Positions 34,353 through 41,707 of a stretch of DNA of 42,574 bases are shown here, piece by piece. Source of the DNA: Bacteroidota bacterium (GTDB taxonomy: Bacteria; Bacteroidota; Bacteroidia; Chitinophagales; Chitinophagaceae). The DNA lies in NCBI GenBank assembly GCA_023433265.1, contig JAEZDR010000077.1, positions 1 to 42,574 on the forward strand. The letters are read 5' to 3'. Every line of letters begins with the position of its first letter. Within the stretch, counting starts at the first letter, position 1. Under the pieces are notes generated by a model. That model saw nothing but the letters and a program-made list of their open reading frames with translations, ran no database searches and had not been told where the DNA came from. Position numbers and translations under genes: made by a program.

Positions 34353-35270
34353 CTATTTCGAGGCTTTTACCGTCAGCAACCTGAATACATCTTCAAGGCT
34401 TCCAGCTTGTCCGCTTTGTATTGAAACAATGTTCAGGTTTTGCTCCACCGCCCATTGCAGTATGTTCTTTTTAGCAACTTCAATGTTCGTAGCACCAATT
34501 AACCAACTTCCATCTTGCTTTTTCTCAGCGGATGTTACCTGGGGAATTCTCAGCAACCACTCTTGTTCCACCTGTTCCTGGAGTTTCAGATGGATGGCAC
34601 TCGACTTTTTTGCTGATGTAAGGTTTGTTAGCAAATCATCAGCTACTAATTTTCCCTTATTGATGATGACCACCCGCTTGCATATTGCTTCTACTTCCTG
34701 CAAAATATGGGAGGAAAATAATACGGTTTTGTTTTCTCCTAACATTCTTATCAGTTGCCGTATTTCCGTAACCTGGTTAGGATCCAGGCCGGTGGTAGGT
34801 TCATCCAGGATTAACACTTTTGGATCATGAATTAATGCAGCCGCTAACCCCAGTCTTTGCTTATACCCTTTCGAAAGCTGGCCGGCCTTTTTAGTACGTT
34901 CAGGCGTTAACCCTGTAATGTCAATGATTTCTTCCACCCGCTTGCTTACCTGCTTCAGTCCATGCGCTTCAGCAGTAAATCGTAGGTACTCTTTCACGTA
35001 CATATCATAGTAAAGGGGATTTGCCTCCGACAGGTAACCAATGTTCTTCTTCACCTGTATCGCGTTTTGGGCTACCGGAACTCCGTTTACTCTTATGGTC
35101 CCTTTGTCCGGGTTCAGGTATCCCGTAATCATTTTCATGGTAGTGCTCTTGCCGGCGCCATTAGGCCCCAAAAAGCCAACTATCTCAGCATTCATCACCT
35201 GGAAGCTTACATCATCTACTGCTTTTTGCTTCCCATAAAGCTTGGTTACTGATCCAACTTCTATCGACAT
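34353..35270 (-). CDS. gldA: Gliding-motility-type ABC transporter ATP-binding protein GldA
   Basis: This ABC ATPase has Walker A GPNGAGKSTTMKM, the Q-loop region IGYLSEANPLYYDMYVKEYL, signature LSKGYKQRLGLAAAL, Walker B VLILDEPTTGLDP and H-loop LFSSHILQEVEA. The YDMYV-EYL region and the 100-residue C-terminal extension match GldA, which works with membrane proteins GldF and GldG in gliding Bacteroidota. Those partners are not in the window. The 305-residue length fits. A promoter-like pair lies upstream. Other DrrA/CcmA-type ATPases look similar, so the name is likely rather than certain. Confidence 0.86.
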   Translation of the reverse strand: MSIEVGSVTKLYGKQKAVDDVSFQVMNAEIVGFLGPNGAGKSTTMKMITGYLNPDKGTIRVNGVPVAQNAIQVKKNIGYLSEANPLYYDMYVKEYLRFTAEAHGLKQVSKRVEEIIDITGLTPERTKKAGQLSKGYKQRLGLAAALIHDPKVLILDEPTTGLDPNQVTEIRQLIRMLGENKTVLFSSHILQEVEAICKRVVIINKGKLVADDLLTNLTSAKKSSAIHLKLQEQVEQEWLLRIPQVTSAEKKQDGSWLIGATNIEVAKKNILQWAVEQNLNIVSIQSGQAGSLEDVFRLLTVKASK

Positions 35271-35289
35271 CTGTTCATTTTTCCGCGTC

Positions 35290-35321
35290 CAAATTAATAA
35301 TTAGTAAAGCGATCTTTGCAA
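35290..35321 (-). promoter_or_regulatory. Putative promoter of gldA
   Basis: On the minus strand, TTG at 35321-35319 is followed after 21 bp by TTAATTTG at 35297-35290, close to the Bacteroidota TTG/TAnnTTTG pattern. The box ends 19 bases before the ATG at 35270. Confidence 0.5.
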
Positions 35322-35357
35322 AACGTTTTCCAATGGCAATTTGTTATCAGAAGTTGC

Positions 35358-35365
35358 TACATTTG
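35358..35365 (+). promoter_or_regulatory. Putative -7 box of the DivIC-like gene
   Basis: TACATTTG matches TAnnTTTG exactly and ends 16 bases before the ATG at 35382. A TTG at 35341-35343 is only 14 bp away, shorter than usual. Confidence 0.4.
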
Positions 35366-35381
35366 ATAAACCTTCCGCTCC

Positions 35382-35666
35382 ATGATTAAAGTATTAAAAG
35401 CTTTCTCCAATAAATTCCTAATGGCTACCGTGGTTTTTCTTGCGTTTATGTTGTTCTTCGATAAGAATGATGTCTTTACCCAGTTTGAACGTAAACAAGA
35501 ACTACAGGAGCTTCAACAAAAGAAAGCATTCTATGAGCAGGAAATCACGGCTACAAAAGATAAACTCACCGAACTTCAGACCAACCCCGCAGCCCTGGAG
35601 AAGTTTTCCAGGGAAGAATATTTCATGAAGAGAGACGATGAAGTTATATACGTGTTAGAAAATTAA
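35382..35666 (+). CDS. Septum formation initiator family protein (DivIC/FtsB-like)
   Basis: This is a small bitopic division protein. A short cytoplasmic start is followed by one transmembrane helix (FLMATVVFLAFMLFFD) and a periplasmic coiled coil rich in Glu, Lys and Gln (about residues 33-65: ERKQELQELQQKKAFYEQEI, then TKDKLTELQ). A family-typical end follows (LEKFSREEYFMKRDDEVIYV). The 94-residue length fits. In other bacteria it joins FtsL and FtsQ in the divisome. It is the first gene of a plus-strand run that includes nth. Confidence 0.88.
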   Translation: MIKVLKAFSNKFLMATVVFLAFMLFFDKNDVFTQFERKQELQELQQKKAFYEQEITATKDKLTELQTNPAALEKFSREEYFMKRDDEVIYVLEN

Positions 35667-35719
35667 GATTCAGAACAATAAGTTTAGTCTGTTGCCGTTA
35701 TATAAAAAAATGCTTCAGC

Positions 35720-35950
35720 ATGACGAATTTTACCCCCGAATTACTTATTTCTTACATTTACAAAGAAACAACTACGGCTGAAAATCAATTGATTGAAGAA
35801 GCACTCCAATCCGACTGGACGCTCCAGGAGAAGTTCAAAGTACTCAAAACCTGCATAGAAAAACTGGATAAAATACCCCTTCAATCTCCGAGGCAGGAAG
35901 TGATAGATAGAATAATGGCCGCTGCTGTGGCTACAACCCCTGTTGCGTAG
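35720..35950 (+). CDS. Small hypothetical protein, anti-sigma-like N-terminal module
   Basis: This 76-residue soluble, helical protein starts MTNFTPELLISYIYKETTTA and has AENQLIEEALQSDWTLQEKF, then LDKIPLQSPRQEVIDRIM. The pattern (a short helix with YIYKE, then an EALxxD helix) resembles the helical start of anti-sigma-type proteins, but there is no zinc-binding HxxxCxxC. Similar stand-alone proteins occur in Bacteroidota. The function is unknown. Nth begins 8 bases downstream (ATG 35959), so the two are likely in one operon. Confidence 0.65.
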   Translation: MTNFTPELLISYIYKETTTAENQLIEEALQSDWTLQEKFKVLKTCIEKLDKIPLQSPRQEVIDRIMAAAVATTPVA

Positions 35951-35958
35951 TTTTGCGC

Positions 35959-36630
35959 ATGACCAAAAAAGAGCGGTTTAATAACTGTATTCAATATTTC
36001 TCTTCCCGGTTTCCGAATGCTGAAACAGAACTTACATTCGATAATGCCTATGAACTGCTGGTGGCGGTTATTCTTTCGGCCCAATGCACAGATAAAAGGG
36101 TAAACCTTACTACACCAGAACTTTTTCGCAAATACCCCGACGTTTATGCCCTCAACAAGGCTACATACGACGATTTATTTGAAATTATAAGGAGCATTAG
36201 TTTCCCCGGCAACAAGACGAGGCACTTGTTAGGAATGTCTAAAATGGTGGTAGAAAACTACGCCGGTAACATCCCCATGTTGGTTGAGGAACTCATAAAG
36301 CTACCGGGTGTTGGAAGGAAAACCGCCAATGTAATTACGTCGGTAATAGACAACCAACCTAATCTTGCCGTTGATACGCATGTTTTCAGGGTCTCTGCCA
36401 GGATCGGCCTCACTACCCGTGCTAAAAATCCTTTGGAAACAGAGAAACAGCTTTTGAAGCACATTCCAACCCACTTGGTGCACAAGTTCCATCATTGGCT
36501 CATATTACATGGACGTTATACCTGTATTGCGCGCCGTCCCAAATGCGAGGAGTGTGGATTAAAATCCTCCTGTAAATACTTCCTGAAATTAAATCCGCCT
36601 CTATCTTCGAATTTTTCTGTTAATTTGTAA
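35959..36630 (+). CDS. nth: Endonuclease III
   Basis: Nth removes oxidised pyrimidines from DNA and cuts at the resulting abasic site. The helix-hairpin-helix is LPGVGRKTANV with the catalytic Lys121. The catalytic aspartate is in LAVDTHVFRV (Asp139). The C-terminal iron-sulfur cluster is complete: Cys189, Cys196, Cys199 and Cys205 (C-x6-C-x2-C-x5-C). The ATG at 35959 is preferred over a TTG two codons upstream and gives 223 residues, close to the usual length. The frame follows the small hypothetical gene closely, as in an operon. Confidence 0.96.
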   Translation: MTKKERFNNCIQYFSSRFPNAETELTFDNAYELLVAVILSAQCTDKRVNLTTPELFRKYPDVYALNKATYDDLFEIIRSISFPGNKTRHLLGMSKMVVENYAGNIPMLVEELIKLPGVGRKTANVITSVIDNQPNLAVDTHVFRVSARIGLTTRAKNPLETEKQLLKHIPTHLVHKFHHWLILHGRYTCIARRPKCEECGLKSSCKYFLKLNPPLSSNFSVNL

Positions 36631-36647
36631 AAGAAATAGAGCGATTC

Positions 36648-37496
36648 ATGAAAAAACTGCTTCTTGCATTATGGGTGATTTGTGCGCTGTCGACTAGTGC
36701 CCAAACTAACTTCACATATGAAAATGATAAATATTTTGAGGTTGGCGGCAGTGTAGGTCTTATGAATGCCCGCACCGATCTTTCAAGAAAAATACTTTGG
36801 AACCAGGGTCATACATCGGCGTCGGTTTTTGCAGCATTTAATTACCAAAATTTACTCGTTGGACGGGCTGAATTTACTTTTGGTGCGGTTGAAGCGTCAG
36901 ACCTGGAGTCTAGAGACGATAAATTAAAGCCAAGAGGATTAAGTTTCAAAAGCAACATCTCAGAAATAGCAGTTATTGGAGAGTTTCACCCACTGATGCT
37001 CAACTATTGGACGGATATGTACGGGGCACCCGACCTGTCACCTTACATCGCTGCCGGTGTGGGTATGTTTTGGTTCGAACCTAAGACTTTCTACAACGGT
37101 GAATGGCTGAGTCTGCCGAAGTATCGTACCGAAGGACAGGGCTTTCCGGAATACCCTGACAGGAAGCCATACTCTTTGCAACAGTTCTCTTTCCCATTAG
37201 GTATCGGTGTTAAATACGATATAAGCCCAAGCATCTCCATGAGAGCTGAGTTTCTCTACCGCTTCACTTCAACAGACTACCTTGACGACGTAAGTAAAAC
37301 TTATGTTGATTTGAAATTGTTTGATAAATACATGACTCCTGCTGAAGCAGCCATTGCCAAAGCTTTATCTAAGAGAATTACAAATCCTAACACCACTGCA
37401 GGTGAACCAAGGGGCTTCTCAAAAGACAAAGATGGCTTTTTTGTAATAGGACTTAAATTATCTGTTTCTCTCGGTCGTACATACGATTACTGGTAG
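36648..37496 (+). CDS. Outer-membrane beta-barrel protein, DUF6089-like
   Basis: A signal peptide (MKKLLLALWVICALSTSAQ) is followed by a barrel protein of 282 residues. Strand-like pieces include YFEVGGSVGLMNARTDLS, NYQNLLVGRAEFTFG, LSPYIAAGVGMFWFEPKTF and QFSFPLGIGVKYDISPSIS, then MRAEFLYRFTSTDYLDDVSK and FFVIGLKLSVSLGRT. The pattern (an N-terminal GSVGxxNARTD segment and a late MRAEFLYRFTxTDYLDDVS) matches the DUF6089 outer-membrane family. It probably sits in the outer membrane; the function is unknown. A strong terminator begins 28 bases after the stop, inside the converging gene. Confidence 0.85.
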   Translation: MKKLLLALWVICALSTSAQTNFTYENDKYFEVGGSVGLMNARTDLSRKILWNQGHTSASVFAAFNYQNLLVGRAEFTFGAVEASDLESRDDKLKPRGLSFKSNISEIAVIGEFHPLMLNYWTDMYGAPDLSPYIAAGVGMFWFEPKTFYNGEWLSLPKYRTEGQGFPEYPDRKPYSLQQFSFPLGIGVKYDISPSISMRAEFLYRFTSTDYLDDVSKTYVDLKLFDKYMTPAEAAIAKALSKRITNPNTTAGEPRGFSKDKDGFFVIGLKLSVSLGRTYDYW

Positions 37497-37499
37497 TAG

Positions 37500-38663
37500 T
37501 TATATCAACTTGATAACGTCTTCAAAGCCCGGTGTAATGCAAATAACGCCGGGCTTTTTGTTTTTCTCAAAGCTGCCCAGTTTATGCTGGAGCATCAAGG
37601 CCTCGGCCCCGTTTTTCGTAGCCCAGGGAAGCATTTGCTCAAAAGTGATTGACGGAAAGTGCTTTCGAATTGATCTCATTTCGGCTAGTATCGAAAGGCT
37701 GTGATTACTCGCAAGGCTGTCCGTCCCTAATACGATCGTCAAACCACTGTCTGCTAATTGGTTCATTGGAGGAACTGTATCTTCAATGTACAAATTCGCA
37801 TTGATACAACAACAGAGCACCGGGCGATTGGCCTTCTCATTTTCCAAATACCTAATATCCTCGGCTCCTATAAACGTGTTATGTACTAACAGTGCATTTT
37901 CCGCCCCTCTCAGGTGGCTGTAATATCCCTCCACCCCGGCACAACCGCTGCCCTTATACGAATCAATAGTAATGGAAAGCTTTTTATAAAGGCGGAGAAA
38001 ATCTCCTGTAGCATTCTTCAAAAACGCTCCTTCATCGGGCGATTCCTGGCTATGTAACGACACTACTTTACCTTGGTAAAATCCTTTCATCAACTGCCAT
38101 AACTCGTCCGATACCGAATAGGGTGCGTGGGGTACGATGGTCGTGGAACGTTCAAACGGCGAATCATTGATAAATGAATTATAAACCGATTGTATAATAG
38201 CCATCCTGTCCCTGGCCGCAGAGGGAATAAAACCACTCCCCTCAATGAAATTGTAGTAAGCTAAATTGTTGTTTTGTTTCTGCTTTAGGGTCATGCTGGT
38301 ATTGCATATGTCGCCCACCGCCACAATTCCATTTCTTATCATTTCGTCCTCGGCATCCTTGATGGCCTGCATTACCTTATCCTCAGTTGCTGAGTTTCGC
38401 AACTTTAGTATTTCAAGTACAAAGTCTACCAGCCCCGTGTGCTCTGCTATCCGGCCCTTTAAATGACTGAGTTCAAGGTGGCAATGAGCATTAACCAATC
38501 CAGGCGAAAGCGTTCCTTGTAGCTTCTTTACATCCTCTCCCCCTTCATCACTTTCTATGATTGCTTCTACCACGCCTTTTCCGTCGGTAACCAGTACTTT
38601 ATCCGAACCTAACCAATTATTCCCCGTAAATATCCTGTCAGCCGAAAACTTCAGATAACCCAT
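37500..38663 (-). CDS. Amidohydrolase, aminofutalosine-deaminase/chlorohydrolase-like
   Basis: This cytoplasmic zinc-dependent deaminase-type hydrolase belongs to the COG0402 group. Metal ligands can be read: LVNAHCHLELSHLKG (His60, His62), IVPHAPYSV (His179), VVSLHSQES (His204) and IVLGTDSLASN (Asp315). The general pattern, including LVHNTF, resembles aminodeoxyfutalosine deaminases of the futalosine menaquinone route and related S-adenosylhomocysteine/guanine deaminases. There is no secretion signal. The length of 387 residues is slightly short. No other futalosine-pathway gene is nearby, so the substrate remains open. The 3' end carries the terminator of the converging gene. Confidence 0.8.
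   Translation of the reverse strand: MGYLKFSADRIFTGNNWLGSDKVLVTDGKGVVEAIIESDEGGEDVKKLQGTLSPGLVNAHCHLELSHLKGRIAEHTGLVDFVLEILKLRNSATEDKVMQAIKDAEDEMIRNGIVAVGDICNTSMTLKQKQNNNLAYYNFIEGSGFIPSAARDRMAIIQSVYNSFINDSPFERSTTIVPHAPYSVSDELWQLMKGFYQGKVVSLHSQESPDEGAFLKNATGDFLRLYKKLSITIDSYKGSGCAGVEGYYSHLRGAENALLVHNTFIGAEDIRYLENEKANRPVLCCCINANLYIEDTVPPMNQLADSGLTIVLGTDSLASNHSLSILAEMRSIRKHFPSITFEQMLPWATKNGAEALMLQHKLGSFEKNKKPGVICITPGFEDVIKLI
37524..37568 (+). terminator. Intrinsic terminator lying inside the converging coding sequence
   Basis: AAAGCCCGGTGT at 37524-37535 pairs with ACGCCGGGCTTT at 37546-37557 (12 bp, one G-T wobble, 10-nt loop), followed by a T-rich run to about 37568. It would stop plus-strand transcription from the DUF6089 gene. 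The same bases encode the last 20 or so residues of the minus-strand amidohydrolase. Confidence 0.8.
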
Positions 38664-38697
38664 GGCAGTAAAGATAAACCCATGCCCTCGAAAACCT

Positions 38698-38705
38698 TAA
38701 TTTTG
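38698..38705 (+). promoter_or_regulatory. Putative -7 box of prfA
   Basis: TAATTTTG matches TAnnTTTG exactly and ends 50 bases before the ATG at 38756. No TTG was seen at the expected upstream distance. Confidence 0.35.
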
Positions 38706-38755
38706 CCGCCCCTGCTTACTGGCAATTTAAAGCTGAGCGGGACAACGCTTCATTT

Positions 38756-39829
38756 ATGATGTTCGACCAGATAGATGCACTCAAGGCAAGATTTCAACAG
38801 TTAGGTATTGCGCTTACAAACCCGGAGATTATTAACAATCAAAAGGAGTTTGGCAAATTAAGTAAGGAATACAGGGACCTGGAAAAGATAGTAAACCCTT
38901 ACGAAGAGTACAAACGGGTGCTTGGAGATTACGAATTTGCAAAGGAATCCCTGAATGCCTCAGAGGAAGACATGCGTGAACTGGCTAAAATGGAACTGCC
39001 TGCACTGGAACAGCGTAAAGAAGAATTGGAAAAATTACTTACAAAGCTGCTGATTCCTAAAGACCCCCAGGACGATAAAAATGCAGTGCTCGAAATCAGG
39101 GCAGGAACAGGAGGTGACGAGGCGTCTTTATTCGCCGGCGATCTTTTAGACATGTACCTGAGGTATTGCTCTAAAAAGGGATGGAAAACTGCAATCGTCA
39201 GCGAGAGCGAAGGAACAGTGGGAGGCTACAAAGAGGTTTTGGTAGAAGTGACCGGTGAAGATGTTTACGGCACCATGAAATTTGAAAGTGGTGTTCACCG
39301 CGTTCAACGGGTCCCAAGTACAGAAACTCAAGGACGTGTACACACTTCAGCCGCCACTGTTGCGGTAATGCCCGAAGCTGAAGAAGTAGACTTTGAACTA
39401 AACCCTGCTGATGTTAAGATGGAAACAGCCAGGTCGGGCGGTGCTGGCGGACAAAACGTAAACAAGGTGGAAACCAAAGTTATGCTTACCCATATTCCAA
39501 CGGGAACGGTTGTAGTTTGCCAAACTGAACGTAGCCAGTTAGGAAACCGTGAGAAAGCCATGAATATGTTACGCACCAAACTTTACGAAGAACAGGTAAG
39601 AAAACAGGAAGAAGAAATCTCTCGCCATCGGAAAACGCTGGTAAGCACAGGCGACCGCAGCGCAAAAATCCGCACCTATAACTACCCGCAAGGGCGTGTT
39701 ACAGACCATAGGATTGGGCTAACCGTATATAACCTTGACGCTGTCATGAACGGCGAACTTGATGAATTCATCGAAGCTTTGCAAGTTGCAGAAAACACTG
39801 AGAAAATGACGAAATCACAGGGTAACTAG
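38756..39829 (+). CDS. prfA: Peptide chain release factor 1
   Basis: RF1 reads UAA and UAG stop codons and triggers peptide release. The GGQ motif lies in ARSGGAGGQNVNKVETKV. The codon-recognition P-x-T tripeptide appears as PST in RVQRVPSTETQGRVHTSAAT. The GTGGDEASLFAGDL block and the C-terminal YNYPQGRVTDHRIGLT are typical. The length of 357 residues is normal. Two ATG codons occur in tandem at the start; the first is used here. Its TAG stop shares a CTAG tetranucleotide with the stop of the converging radical SAM gene. Confidence 0.97.
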   Translation: MMFDQIDALKARFQQLGIALTNPEIINNQKEFGKLSKEYRDLEKIVNPYEEYKRVLGDYEFAKESLNASEEDMRELAKMELPALEQRKEELEKLLTKLLIPKDPQDDKNAVLEIRAGTGGDEASLFAGDLLDMYLRYCSKKGWKTAIVSESEGTVGGYKEVLVEVTGEDVYGTMKFESGVHRVQRVPSTETQGRVHTSAATVAVMPEAEEVDFELNPADVKMETARSGGAGGQNVNKVETKVMLTHIPTGTVVVCQTERSQLGNREKAMNMLRTKLYEEQVRKQEEEISRHRKTLVSTGDRSAKIRTYNYPQGRVTDHRIGLTVYNLDAVMNGELDEFIEALQVAENTEKMTKSQGN

Positions 39830-41121
39830 TGAGCAAAATCTTGTTGGAAATCTCCTTTAATTCTTTCCATTGGCGGGTTAAAGTACCCGAACTTCAAATG
39901 AGGAAACTCTTCTTGTAATAGTTCCATCATTTGTTTTACACCCAAAAGCTCACCTGTTTCGTGAATGTTCAATAATCCCAGGTACCAATCCGGATCAATA
40001 TTGAAGTTTCTCCATTGTATCATCTTGAGGCCGGTAGAGATAATTAATTCGCGCAATGCTTCGTACTCTTCAACAGTATCCGTCATCCCTGGAAATACGA
40101 AGTAATTGATACTTGTCCAACCTCCGTAACTGTTTACTACTCTAATGCTCTCCCAAATATCCTCAAACTTGTAGTTGTTGGGGCGGTAATAAGGCAGGTA
40201 AATATGCTCCCTTGCTGAGTTGGTACTTACCCTAATGCTATCAAGTCCAGCTTCGCATAGCTCCTTAACTGCGTCCGGTTTACTCCCGTTCGTATTGATA
40301 TTAATACTTCCTCTGTCGGTATGCTTACGTATTTGAACAATGGCATCTCTTATAGTTTCCCACATTAGCAATGGCTCGCCTTCACAACCTTGCCCAAAAC
40401 TAATGATTGGATAAGGCGCGTTCATGAGGTGCGGTACAGTATATTCAACTATCTCTTCGGCAGTAGGTTTAAAAACAAGTCTGTCCTGTGTGGCTACAAT
40501 AGTTTCATCTTCCGGCTGAAAAGAAATACAACCAATACAATTAGCATTGCATGCAGGCGAGGCAGGTACAGGGCATTCCCACCGGCCCAGGAAAAAATTA
40601 CGCGCTGCTGGGCAATGATAGGTATTACAACAGTTATCAGCCAGGTGTTTTATTAGCCTGTTATGAGGAAAAACTGATATCAGTTTTCTTACGCCTGTTT
40701 GTATTTCTTTTTCGTCATAACCAGCGCACTCTTGCCTAATATCTTGTTCTATTCTTACAGCCGTAACATAAAACTTGTTATCATACCACCCTGCAGCAGT
40801 ATAACAAAACAGCGGCAAGGTAGGCGCATCTTTATCAGTTTCAAATGCCGCAATAAATAACCCCGTATGTGCGGGCGGTATAAAGGCAGCCACCGCCCAC
40901 CCCTTATCACAAAGGCGCATCTCACCCGATTTTACATCAATCCCTATCCCTCTTCTACCCGGAAGTTCGTATAAATTACCTCCTTCAGGAAGTAGCATCC
41001 AATCCGACGGCTCTATAGGGAAGGCATCCCATCCCGCCCTTCCTACAGCGTACAAGCTGGTATCTTCAAATATGTTTCCGCTACCATCAGAATAAAGCAG
41101 ATAAGGCGAATGTTCTAACAT
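39826..41121 (-). CDS. Radical SAM protein with a cysteine-rich N-terminal part
   Basis: The radical SAM [4Fe-4S] motif is ACNANCIGCIS (Cys191, Cys195, Cys198; C-x3-C-x2-C). The barrel continues with ISFGQGCEGEPLLMWETI and DRGSININTNGSKPDAVKEL, then LDSIRVSTNSAREHIYLPYY, the usual order of the fold. The first 185 residues are not a known domain to me; they contain Cys164, Cys165, Cys170 and Cys183, which could bind a second cluster or zinc. No SPASM-like cysteine set follows the barrel. The 431-residue protein is likely cytoplasmic. It is the last gene of a minus-strand operon after the arginase-family and membrane-protein genes (4-base gap to the latter). The reaction is unknown. Confidence 0.88.
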   Translation of the reverse strand: MLEHSPYLLYSDGSGNIFEDTSLYAVGRAGWDAFPIEPSDWMLLPEGGNLYELPGRRGIGIDVKSGEMRLCDKGWAVAAFIPPAHTGLFIAAFETDKDAPTLPLFCYTAAGWYDNKFYVTAVRIEQDIRQECAGYDEKEIQTGVRKLISVFPHNRLIKHLADNCCNTYHCPAARNFFLGRWECPVPASPACNANCIGCISFQPEDETIVATQDRLVFKPTAEEIVEYTVPHLMNAPYPIISFGQGCEGEPLLMWETIRDAIVQIRKHTDRGSININTNGSKPDAVKELCEAGLDSIRVSTNSAREHIYLPYYRPNNYKFEDIWESIRVVNSYGGWTSINYFVFPGMTDTVEEYEALRELIISTGLKMIQWRNFNIDPDWYLGLLNIHETGELLGVKQMMELLQEEFPHLKFGYFNPPMERIKGDFQQDFAH

Positions 41122-41125
41122 AAAA

Positions 41126-41707
41126 TCAGTTTGAGGCAGGCGCTTTCTCTAACACGCCGGCCAATGAAATCCGTTGAAGGCAATAATTATTTAACTCGGT
41201 TTCCATTGAGGGGTCCACCGCATCCTCCACTTCTTTTTGAAATAATTTGTTATCAAGATAATCGATCGTTAACAACCCATCCTTTAATACCAGGTTGCTT
41301 AGTTGGCTCCATTGCACTGTTCTTTTTGGAAACTTATTAAAAGTAATTCCCTTTTCTGCCACACCAATCTCATCCGAAAACTTTACGAACTTTTCTAACG
41401 CGGCAACAGCCAAAAACAAGACGGCAACCCAGGCGCTCCTATCCTCCGCAATCATCCAGCCGGCAGAAGCAACTATCATTGCACGACGATAATACAAGTC
41501 AATGCCGCTTTGCTTTTTCTGCCATTCCACATAAACCCAATAACCTGCTATTACAGCTACCAGCAAACCATACAACAAACGCGATCCCTGGTATATATAG
41601 GCAGAATAACTAAACATCACTACTGAAAGAAGCAGCAGTATCCTGCTCACATTATCGAATTGAGCGTGGCTACTTCTTTTAAGTGTTATCACGTAATCAA
41701 ACCTCAT
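41126..41707 (-). CDS. Membrane protein of unknown function
   Basis: This 193-residue protein has hydrophobic helices near ILLLLSVVMFSYSAYIY, LLYGLLVAVIAGYWVYVEW, AMIVASAGWMIA and WVAVLFLAVAAL. A soluble C-terminal part follows (EIGVAEKGITFNKFPKRTVQ, then WSQLSNLVLKDGLLTIDYLD), which resembles a small PH-like membrane-associated domain. The ATG at 41707 overlaps the stop of the arginase-family gene by one base (TGATG). A TTG one codon upstream is less likely. The gene sits between an arginase-family enzyme and a radical SAM protein. The function is not known. Confidence 0.75.
   Translation of the reverse strand: MRFDYVITLKRSSHAQFDNVSRILLLLSVVMFSYSAYIYQGSRLLYGLLVAVIAGYWVYVEWQKKQSGIDLYYRRAMIVASAGWMIAEDRSAWVAVLFLAVAALEKFVKFSDEIGVAEKGITFNKFPKRTVQWSQLSNLVLKDGLLTIDYLDNKLFQKEVEDAVDPSMETELNNYCLQRISLAGVLEKAPASN

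Noticed and set aside
34353..35270. GldA as the ATPase partner of the MacB-like permease at 22642
   Set aside because: The ATPase has the GldA-type C-terminal extension and is 11 kb away on the other strand; no direct link is seen.
39300..39340. Altered stop-codon recognition in RF1 (PST in place of the common PAT)
   Set aside because: The middle position of the P-x-T tripeptide varies naturally, and both anchor residues and GGQ are intact.
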